Source: Bacillota bacterium
Lineage (GTDB): Bacteria > Bacillota > Clostridia > Clostridiales > Clostridiaceae
Reading direction: 5' to 3'
Length of the DNA: 33,954 nt
Assembly: GCA_023451395.1 (NCBI GenBank)
Contig: JAEXZL010000127.1
Span: 1-33,954, forward strand
The translations under genes and the position numbers were made by a program. Numbering within the stretch: the first letter of the stretch is position 1; every line of letters begins with the position of its first letter. Positions 1 to 6,709 of this stretch are shown here, piece after piece. The notes under the pieces were generated by a model. That model worked only from the letters and a program-made list of their open reading frames with translations. It was not told the DNA's origin and did not search any database.

Positions 1-71
1 GTAAGGCTCTGTGGTGGAAGGGTTAAAAGCACGTATGAAAACTTGATTTATAAGCAGGGAGGGAAAAAACT

Positions 72-1592
72 TTGCAAAGAAATTTGTTAGAATATCTAGA
101 AAATACAGTAGTTAGATTGCCAGATAAGCTTGCCTATGGTGATGAGAATTACGGGCTTTCATTCCAAGAAGTATATAATCAGTCTAGAGCAATAGGTACC
201 TTTTTATCTAAGGAAGGAATATACAAGGAGCCGGTGGTAGTATTTATGAAAAAGCAGCCTAAAACTCTTGCGGCTTTTTTTGGAACCATCTATGGGGGCT
301 GTTTTTATGTACCTTTAGATGAGGAGATGCCACGGTTTAGAATTGAGATGATTTTTGAAAAATTGCAGCCAAGAGCTGTTATCTGTGATGAAAGCACCGA
401 GGATATCCTTAAAACATTTAATTTAACTGGAAAGGTATACCCTTATGATTCTATTGCCCATGGAGAAATAGATGAAGGAATAATACAAGCTATTAGAGAT
501 AAGTCTATTGATACAGACCCTATATATGTTGTTTTTACCTCTGGCTCTACGGGGGTTCCTAAGGGTGTTGTAGCATGTCATCGCTCAGTAATTGATTATA
601 TTGATAATCTTTCAGAAGTACTAGAGGTTACTGAGGAAACTATTTTTGGAAATCAGACTCCCTTTTATTTTGACGCCTGTCTTAAGGAGGTTTGCGGGAG
701 TATAAAATGCGGTGCTACCACTTATATTATACCCAAAAGTCATTTTATGTTCCCCTTAAAGCTTGTGGAGTTTTTAAATGAATATAAGATCAACACTGTT
801 TGCTGGGTAGTCTCAGCACTTACCATGATATCTTCCTTTAAAGTTCTAGAAAAGCTTGTTCCCAAATATCTTAGTACTATAGCCTTTGGAAGTGAGGTTT
901 TTCCAATAAAGCAGTTTAAGCTTTGGAGACAAGCCTTGCCTCAGGGAAAATTTATTAATTTATATGGGCCAACTGAAGGGACAGGTATGAGCTGCTATTA
1001 CATAGTGGATAGAGATTTTGAGCTTGATGAGGCAATACCAATTGGAAGGCCCTTTAAAAACACTGAAATACTTCTCTTAGATAAAGATAATAAAAGAGCA
1101 AAAGAGGGTGAAGAAGGGGAAATATGCATTAGAGGTACCGCAGTAACCCTGGGCTATTATAAGGATTTAGAAAGAACTCAGGAGGTTTATGTTCAGAATC
1201 CTTTAAATGATGCTTATCCGGAGATTATTTATAGAACTGGCGACCTAGGAAGATATAACGACAGAGGAGAGCTTATGTTTATTTCTAGAAAGGATTATCA
1301 GATTAAGCATATGGGACATCGCATAGAGCTTGGGGAAATTGAGGTTAATGTTAATGCTCTTGAAGGAATAAAAAGCTCCTGCTGCTTATATGATAAGGAT
1401 AGAGATAAAATACTTCTATTTTATACAGGGGAGATAGAAAAAAAGGATGTAGCCTTAAAGCTAAAGGAGAAGCTTCCAAGATATATGATACCAAATCATA
1501 TTGAAGTTTTAGAGGTGATGCCCTTAACGGCAAATGGAAAATTAGATAGAGTTACATTAAAAAATAACTATATAAAGAAAAAGGAGAAATAG
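72..1592 (+). CDS. DltA-like amino acid adenylation enzyme (carrier-protein ligase)
   Basis: Predicted to activate an amino acid with ATP and load it onto the carrier protein encoded next. The 506-residue ANL-superfamily adenylation domain shows the P-loop TSGSTGVPKG (156-165), the amino-group-binding Asp in FYFD (D201), YGPTE (298-302), RTGD (388-391), an A8 hinge with HRIELGEIE (about 416-424) and the catalytic lysine in TANGK (K490). The order ligase, carrier, MBOAT, SGNH matches dltABCD. Odd point: the DltA signature FCGEV, whose Cys confers D-alanine selectivity, reads FGSEV here (272-276), so the substrate may not be D-Ala. Start is TTG, chosen because AGGGAGGG (57-64) lies just upstream and no better in-frame start is present. 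The alternative is an NRPS-like ligase outside the Dlt system. Family is sure, substrate is not. Confidence 0.85.
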   Translation: MQRNLLEYLENTVVRLPDKLAYGDENYGLSFQEVYNQSRAIGTFLSKEGIYKEPVVVFMKKQPKTLAAFFGTIYGGCFYVPLDEEMPRFRIEMIFEKLQPRAVICDESTEDILKTFNLTGKVYPYDSIAHGEIDEGIIQAIRDKSIDTDPIYVVFTSGSTGVPKGVVACHRSVIDYIDNLSEVLEVTEETIFGNQTPFYFDACLKEVCGSIKCGATTYIIPKSHFMFPLKLVEFLNEYKINTVCWVVSALTMISSFKVLEKLVPKYLSTIAFGSEVFPIKQFKLWRQALPQGKFINLYGPTEGTGMSCYYIVDRDFELDEAIPIGRPFKNTEILLLDKDNKRAKEGEEGEICIRGTAVTLGYYKDLERTQEVYVQNPLNDAYPEIIYRTGDLGRYNDRGELMFISRKDYQIKHMGHRIELGEIEVNVNALEGIKSSCCLYDKDRDKILLFYTGEIEKKDVALKLKEKLPRYMIPNHIEVLEVMPLTANGKLDRVTLKNNYIKKKEK

Positions 1593-1594
1593 AA

Positions 1595-1822
1595 ATGGAA
1601 ACATTAATTGATATTTTAAAGGATCTTCATCCAGAGGTAGATTTTGAAACTAGGGAAAGACTTATTGATGACCATATATTAGATTCTTTTGATATAGTTG
1701 CATTAATAGCAGAGATAAACAGCGAATTTGATATAGCAATCCCTGCAGAATGTATAGTGCCTGAAAATTTTAACTCTGCACAGGCTCTTAATGCCTTAAT
1801 AGAAAAGCTTCAAGAGGAGTAA
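1595..1822 (+). CDS. DltC-like acyl carrier protein
   Basis: A 75-residue acidic carrier protein, the usual size for DltC (about 78). The phosphopantetheine attachment serine is S31 in the motif LDSFD (29-33), which should carry the aminoacyl thioester made by the upstream ligase and present it to the membrane acyltransferase. It begins 2 nt after the ligase stop codon, with the AAGGAGA ribosome site inside the ligase's end, so translation is probably coupled. DltC usually has DSFxxV/L around the serine, which fits. The partner relationship is inferred from operon position. Confidence 0.88.
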   Translation: METLIDILKDLHPEVDFETRERLIDDHILDSFDIVALIAEINSEFDIAIPAECIVPENFNSAQALNALIEKLQEE

Positions 1823-1825
1823 AAC

Positions 1826-3418
1826 ATGCTATTTACATCCTATAGCTTCATAATATTTATAGCAATATTATTTGTTCTTTATTATCTGATACCTAAGAGG
1901 TTTCAGTGGATACTCCTTCTTATAGCAAGCTATATTTTCTATGCTTTTGCAGGGGTGAAGTTTTTGCTTTATATTCTAACCACTACTGTGTCAACATATA
2001 TAGCTGCAAGGAAGATTGGTGAGCTCTATGATAGGCAGCAGGAGTATTTAAAAGAAAAAAAGCTGGAACTTAGCAGGGAAGATAAAAAGCTCTATAAAGC
2101 TTCTATAAAGGCAAAGCAGTGGAGATTGCTTCTTTTTTGCCTCTTACTGAACTTTGGTATTTTATTTGTAATCAAATATTTGAATTTCACAATTGTAAAT
2201 ATAAACTATGTCTGGGGCTTATTTAGCAAAGGTCAAGGCTTATCCTTTTTAACCCTTGCTCTGCCCTTAGGAATTTCCTTTTACACCTTTCAGACCATGG
2301 GATATATAATTGATGTTTATAGAGGAAAATATCCTCCAGAGAAAAATATCTTTAAGCTTGGACTTTTTGTGGTCTTTTTCCCGCAGCTTATTCAAGGGCC
2401 AATCAGTCGTTTTGATGATTTAGCTAAGACCCTATATAAGGAGCACAGCTTAGACTTTAGAAATATATCCTTTGGACTTCAAAGAATACTTTGGGGATAT
2501 TTTAAAAAGCTTGTTATAGCAGATAGGATTCTTATTGCAGTAAACACTTTAATTCGTGACCCAGGAACCTATGATGGAATATATGTATTAGTAGGAATGC
2601 TCTTTTATGCTCTCCAGCTTTATGCGGATTTTACCGGTGGAATTGATATAACCATAGGCATAGCTGAAGTATTAGGAATAAAGGTTAAGGAAAACTTCAT
2701 AAGACCTTATTTTTCTAAAAATATAGCAGAGTACTGGAGAAGATGGCATATTTCCCTGGGAGCTTGGTTTACTGAATATCTTTTCTATCCAATTTCTGTG
2801 TGGAAGCCTATGCTTAATTTTTCTAAATATGCTAGAAAGCATTTTGGAGACAGAGTTGGAAAAAGACTCCCTGTATATCTTGCCTCCTTTGCAGTTTGGT
2901 TTATCACTGGTGCCTGGCATGGTGCCAGCTGGAACTTTATAGTTTGGGGACTTATGAACTACCTGGTAATTATGATTTCTGAGGAGCTAAAACCTCTTTA
3001 TGCTAAGTTCCATGAAACCTTCTCAGTGAAAGACAAATTCCTCTTTAGGCTATTTCAGGTAGTGAGAACAGTGCTTTTAATGAGTTCTATAAGAATGTTT
3101 GACTGTTATAGAGATGTCCCTCTTACCTTTAAAATGTTTGGAAGCATGTTTACGAAATTTAATATAGGGGTGCTCTTTGATGGAAGTCTCTTAAGCCTTG
3201 GACTTACAATGGCGGATTATACAGTACTCATTATAGGCTTAGTTCTTCTAATAGCTGTAAGCCTTGTTGGAAGAAAGGGTAGTGTCCGTGAGCAGCTGGC
3301 AGCAAAGCCTAGAATTTTTCGATATGCTACTGTTTATTGTGTTTTTATGGCCGTAATTATACTTGGAGCCTATGGTGAAGGCTATGATGCTTCGCAGTTT
3401 ATATATAATCAGTTTTAG
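1826..3418 (+). CDS. DltB-like MBOAT acyltransferase with C-terminal DltX-type motif
   Basis: A polytopic membrane O-acyltransferase, 530 residues. The MBOAT core is clear: WRRWHISL (304-311) and the conserved histidine in TGAWHGASWNF (H365). It should take the acyl group from the carrier protein at the cytoplasmic face and pass it across the membrane. A charged, probably helical insert (about 66-100) is larger than I expect in DltB and recalls AlgI-type members. The striking feature is the last six residues, FIYNQF (525-530). This matches the C-terminal motif of DltX, the small Dlt protein whose tyrosine is proposed to carry the acyl group to DltD; no separate dltX is seen in the operon. It starts 3 nt after the dltC-like stop codon, with GAGGAG in that gene's end as ribosome site. 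Confidence 0.88.
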   Translation: MLFTSYSFIIFIAILFVLYYLIPKRFQWILLLIASYIFYAFAGVKFLLYILTTTVSTYIAARKIGELYDRQQEYLKEKKLELSREDKKLYKASIKAKQWRLLLFCLLLNFGILFVIKYLNFTIVNINYVWGLFSKGQGLSFLTLALPLGISFYTFQTMGYIIDVYRGKYPPEKNIFKLGLFVVFFPQLIQGPISRFDDLAKTLYKEHSLDFRNISFGLQRILWGYFKKLVIADRILIAVNTLIRDPGTYDGIYVLVGMLFYALQLYADFTGGIDITIGIAEVLGIKVKENFIRPYFSKNIAEYWRRWHISLGAWFTEYLFYPISVWKPMLNFSKYARKHFGDRVGKRLPVYLASFAVWFITGAWHGASWNFIVWGLMNYLVIMISEELKPLYAKFHETFSVKDKFLFRLFQVVRTVLLMSSIRMFDCYRDVPLTFKMFGSMFTKFNIGVLFDGSLLSLGLTMADYTVLIIGLVLLIAVSLVGRKGSVREQLAAKPRIFRYATVYCVFMAVIILGAYGEGYDASQFIYNQF

Positions 3419-3429
3419 GAGAATAAAAA

Positions 3430-4488
3430 ATGAAAAAAATCCTTAAAATTTTAATAGTGCTGGTAATAGCTGTAGGAGGACTTTATCTTGCAGAGAGGCT
3501 ATTAATGCCCAAATATACCAGAGGAATTGTAGAAGGCTCCCTTATTGAAGAATACTATAAAGAGACAACAGACCATGATGTTGTTTTCATTGGAGATTGC
3601 GAGGTTTATGAAAATATATCGCCTATAACCCTTTGGGAGGACTATGGAATAACAAGCTATATAAGAGGCAGCTCACAGCAGCTGGTTTGGCAGTCATATT
3701 ATCTTTTAGAGGAGACTTTAAAATATGAAAAGCCTGATGTTGTGGTATTTAATGTGCTGGCACTTAAATATAATGATCCTCAAAAAGAAGCCTATAACAG
3801 GATGTCTATTGATGGTATGAGGCTTTCAATGTCAAAGCTTAGAAATATTAAGGCTTCTATGCTGCCAGAGGAGCGTTTTATAGATTATATATTCCCTCTA
3901 TTAAGATATCACTCTAGATGGAGTGAGCTTACTTCAGAGGATTTTAAATATATGTTTTCAAAGGATAAGCTCTTCCATAATGGTTACTATATGAGGGCAG
4001 ATGTTAAGCCTGTGGATACTGTCCCTGCAGGAAAGCCTCTTGCCAATTATAGCTTTGGAGATAATGCTTATAAGTACCTTAATATGATGGTAGAGCTGTG
4101 CAAGGAAAATGACATAGAGCTTGTTTTAATGAAGGCACCTAGTCTTTATCCATACTGGTATGAGGAATGGGATGAGCAGATGGTTGAGTATGCTAAGGAA
4201 AATAACCTTACTTATATCAATTTTCTAAACCTAATTGAAGAAACAGGAATAGACTTTGAGGTGGATACCTATGATGCAGGACTTCATCTTAATGTCACTG
4301 GAGCAGAAAAGCTATCCAAGTATTTTGGAAAGCTTCTTCAGGAGAAATATGCTCTAGAGGATCATAGGTCTGATGAGGAGCTTGCAAAGATTTGGCAAGA
4401 AAAAACAGCTTTTTATAATGATATGAAGGAAAATCAATATAAGGAACTAGAGGAATTCGGATTTCTTAAAAGTCTAAAGGGAGAATAA
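3430..4488 (+). CDS. DltD-like membrane-anchored SGNH-type acyl transferase/esterase
   Basis: 352 residues: one N-terminal signal anchor (about 4-20) followed by an extracytoplasmic domain. By position and fold it should take the acyl group delivered by the MBOAT protein and place it on a wall or surface polymer. The N-terminal catalytic block reads VVFIGDCEVYENISP (51-65); DltD and SGNH enzymes have Ser at the nucleophile position (GSSE or GDS), whereas here it is Cys57. The C-terminal block has TYDAGLHLN (280-288), supplying Asp282 and His286 as triad candidates. Gap to the MBOAT gene is 11 nt with TAGGAGA as ribosome site. A non-catalytic homologue is possible, but the E of the block and the Asp/His are kept. 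Family membership is likely, exact reaction unknown. Confidence 0.78.
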   Translation: MKKILKILIVLVIAVGGLYLAERLLMPKYTRGIVEGSLIEEYYKETTDHDVVFIGDCEVYENISPITLWEDYGITSYIRGSSQQLVWQSYYLLEETLKYEKPDVVVFNVLALKYNDPQKEAYNRMSIDGMRLSMSKLRNIKASMLPEERFIDYIFPLLRYHSRWSELTSEDFKYMFSKDKLFHNGYYMRADVKPVDTVPAGKPLANYSFGDNAYKYLNMMVELCKENDIELVLMKAPSLYPYWYEEWDEQMVEYAKENNLTYINFLNLIEETGIDFEVDTYDAGLHLNVTGAEKLSKYFGKLLQEKYALEDHRSDEELAKIWQEKTAFYNDMKENQYKELEEFGFLKSLKGE

Positions 4489-4511
4489 TTTACATTTATG
4501 GAGGTTTCAAA

Positions 4512-5057
4512 ATGAAAAAAATATGCACTTTAATATTAGCACTAGCTTGTGCAATCACCTTTGCTGCTTGTTCTAGTGGACAAGATACCCAAGGTACTGA
4601 CAAGGGAAATAATAATCCACCTAAAAGCTCAGAAGAGGATAATAAAGGTAATACAAAAGCCTATAGCTTTAAATACGAAGGAACAGAAATTGCAATTAAT
4701 ATGGAAGCAGCACCTTTACTTGATAAGCTAGGAAAGGAAATAAGCTACTTTGAAGCTCCAAGCTGTGCTTTTGAGGGAATAGATAAGATATATACCTATG
4801 GAGGCTTTGAGCTTCATACCTATCCTTCCGGGGATAAGGAATTTGTTTCTGCAGTTATCTTTTTAGATGATTCAGTAAAGACAGAAGAAGGGGTTTATAT
4901 AGGTGATACCAAGGAAAAGGTGCTTTCTGTCTATGGCAAGGATTATAAGGATGTAGATGGAGCATATGCCTATGAAAAGGGCGAGGGTAAGCTTCAGTTT
5001 ATATTTAAGGATGATGCAGTTGTTTCAATAGAATACATTGCTGTAAAAAGTAAATAA
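4512..5057 (+). CDS. small lipoprotein, last gene of the dlt-like operon
   Basis: 181-residue predicted lipoprotein: signal peptide with lipobox FAAC, cleavage before Cys20. A Ser/Asn/Lys/Asp-rich linker (about 21-52) leads to a compact domain (about 53-180) ending in an IGDTKEKVLSVYG segment (about 125-137), a pattern seen in several small envelope lipoproteins that I cannot assign to a named family. The GGAGG ribosome site is 7 nt from the ATG, 23 nt after the DltD-like gene and before the operon terminator, so it is almost surely co-transcribed. It is not a member of the classical dlt set. A role as an envelope partner of the acylation machine is inference from position only. Confidence 0.8.
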   Translation: MKKICTLILALACAITFAACSSGQDTQGTDKGNNNPPKSSEEDNKGNTKAYSFKYEGTEIAINMEAAPLLDKLGKEISYFEAPSCAFEGIDKIYTYGGFELHTYPSGDKEFVSAVIFLDDSVKTEEGVYIGDTKEKVLSVYGKDYKDVDGAYAYEKGEGKLQFIFKDDAVVSIEYIAVKSK

Positions 5058-5067
5058 TATTAAAGTA

Positions 5068-5122
5068 AAGCCAGCATAAGAAATGACATTTAGTGGTCAT
5101 CTCTTATGCTGGCTTGTTTTTT
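5068..5122 (+). terminator. rho-independent terminator of the dlt-like operon
   Basis: A 13-bp perfect stem (AAGCCAGCATAAG, 5068-5080, with its complement at 5103-5115), extended inside by ATGAC/GTCAT around an 8-nt loop, is followed by a run of T. It begins 10 nt after the lipoprotein stop codon. Confidence 0.93.
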
Positions 5123-5199
5123 ATAACTATTTCCTAGGAAATCAAAGAATAATTTTAATGATAGCTTGCCCTTTAAATCCGACAGTATAGCTAGTTTAG

Positions 5200-5228
5200 T
5201 TGCTAATAGTGTTTTATTAACATATAAT
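5200..5228 (+). promoter_or_regulatory. sigma-A-type promoter for the membrane protein gene at 5284
   Basis: TTGCTA (5200-5205), a 17-bp spacer and TATAAT (5223-5228) precede the next gene by about 55 nt. The -10 box is consensus and spacing is ideal. Confidence 0.6.
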
Positions 5229-5283
5229 AATATAAATAGGTTAAATTTATATAAAATGTAATATATTAGAAATGAGGTGGCCT

Positions 5284-6474
5284 GTGAGAGGTTTAAATAC
5301 TAATTCATTATTTTATTATAGGGAATTTGTTAGACCTATTATTCTTTTGGGGATAGTTTCTATTCTAATTGTTTTAATTCTTTTCTTCCGAATAAAAAGG
5401 GATTCCATTGATAACAAAAAAAGACTGTTATTCATGGATTTATTACTTTCCTATACCATAATTTTTTTCATTATTAACTTTTTAGAAAATCTGTATTTAT
5501 ATTATCCCATAGGATCTATAGGTATCAAAGTTTCTGGAATCTATTCGGTAAGTACAATGCTATTCTTTTTATTTCTTTTAAAAAACTTTCTTATTTTTCT
5601 TCTATTTATACTTATATTTAAAAAGTATAGAATCCTTAGAGCAAACTTTAAAAATGATATTATTAAGGATAAGGTTAATATTCCAATTTTTAAAGGGATT
5701 TGTAGGTACTCTAGTATTTCATCAGTAGCCTTAATAGTATACAATTTTATCTTTTTCCTAGCTGGAATAGCTTATGTGAATGGGTTTGCTAAACTGGATT
5801 TATATATAAGGCTTTATTCAGACTTTTCTAGACTTAAGGTAGATCTTAGGGATTGTATTCTGATGCTTTTATTCATAACTATAATAATTCTCTCTAGAAT
5901 TTTTTTATTGGGAATAGAAGCTTTAAGGGACAAGAAAGAAAAATTAAATTTAATTAGAGAGTATAAGATATTAGATAGAATTTATATAGGAGGTTTTTTA
6001 GTATTTATTCTGGCAACAGTATTAAGTATAAAAAATTATTTTGCTATACCTGTAATAGGGCTAAATTTATCCACCCAGAGAGGATATTTTCTTAAGCTTC
6101 TTTACGGCGCAAGGATAGAATTTGCATTTTCTATCATCATAGCCTTGAGTATGGCCACTTTCTACGGGATATTGAGAAAAAATCTAAAGGATGAGCAGCT
6201 CTTTATAGAAAAAAATCTTACTATCTTTAGAAAACTTGCGGATTCTTCATTATTTCTTTTACTCACTAAGCTTATATATTATTGTGTAATATTTTCTCTT
6301 CAGGTAAAATCCTATAAGCCACTAATCCTAGAAGGTAATCATGAAAAAATAGGTCAGGTAGCCTTTATTACACTTATTGATTCAAGAGTCTATGTCTGTA
6401 TTATATTAGCTGTGTTTATGAATCTGCTTTATTCAGCTTTTAAAAGGGAAATGGAAGTAAATAAGATAGGATAG
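5284..6474 (+). CDS. unrecognised polytopic membrane protein
   Basis: About 396 residues, with roughly eight or nine hydrophobic segments separated by short basic loops. Examples are residues near 20-40, 55-75, 85-115, 145-170, 190-215 and the C-terminal 370-390, counted from the upstream ATG. I recognise no catalytic motif or transporter signature. Start choice: GTG at 5284 has GAGG (5274-5277) at an ideal 6-nt distance, while the in-frame ATG at 5272 has no ribosome site and would overlap it; the product then begins VRGLNTNS. It has its own promoter and terminator, so it is probably monocistronic. Function unknown. Confidence 0.75.
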   Translation: MRGLNTNSLFYYREFVRPIILLGIVSILIVLILFFRIKRDSIDNKKRLLFMDLLLSYTIIFFIINFLENLYLYYPIGSIGIKVSGIYSVSTMLFFLFLLKNFLIFLLFILIFKKYRILRANFKNDIIKDKVNIPIFKGICRYSSISSVALIVYNFIFFLAGIAYVNGFAKLDLYIRLYSDFSRLKVDLRDCILMLLFITIIILSRIFLLGIEALRDKKEKLNLIREYKILDRIYIGGFLVFILATVLSIKNYFAIPVIGLNLSTQRGYFLKLLYGARIEFAFSIIIALSMATFYGILRKNLKDEQLFIEKNLTIFRKLADSSLFLLLTKLIYYCVIFSLQVKSYKPLILEGNHEKIGQVAFITLIDSRVYVCIILAVFMNLLYSAFKREMEVNKIG

Positions 6475-6494
6475 TTTTTTACAAAAATATAATA

Positions 6495-6532
6495 CCTCTT
6501 GGGAGTCAGGGACTTTCAAGGGGTTTTTTTTA
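6495..6532 (+). terminator. terminator after the membrane protein gene
   Basis: The arms CCTCTTGGGAGTC (6495-6507) and GACTTTCAAGGGG (6511-6523) pair over 13 positions, including several G-U pairs, with a short loop and a following T-tract. Confidence 0.75.
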
Positions 6533-6633
6533 TGTAGCTAGACCACTATAAAGAAAAGAGTTTAGCAGATAATTGTAAGAAATTACCAGTTATGCTATTG
6601 TATTAATAAGGAGGTGAGAAGGGCTTAGGAATG

Positions 6634-6659
6634 GAGCTTAAATTTGCAGCATTAAGCTC
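6634..6659 (+). promoter_or_regulatory. inverted repeat in the leader of the surface protein gene
   Basis: GAGCTTAA (6634-6641) and TTAAGCTC (6652-6659) are perfect inverted copies around a 10-nt loop, about 50 nt upstream of the large surface protein gene. A strong Shine-Dalgarno-like AAGGAGGTGAG lies at 6608-6618, with a possible 17-codon reading frame from ATG 6631 to TAA 6684 spanning the hairpin. The spacing (about 13 nt) is long for translation, so a leader peptide is only a possibility. Confidence 0.35.
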
Positions 6660-6709
6660 AATAGTCCTTTGTTTGTTATATTAATATTGTAGAGGAGAGT
6701 AAAGTAAAG

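Noticed and set aside
1..90. Open frame 1 at the left edge ending with TAG at 88-90, and a short frame 3 ending at 26
   Set aside because: Either could be the tail of an upstream gene, but fewer than 30 codons are visible with no recognisable family and the first overlaps the ligase start.
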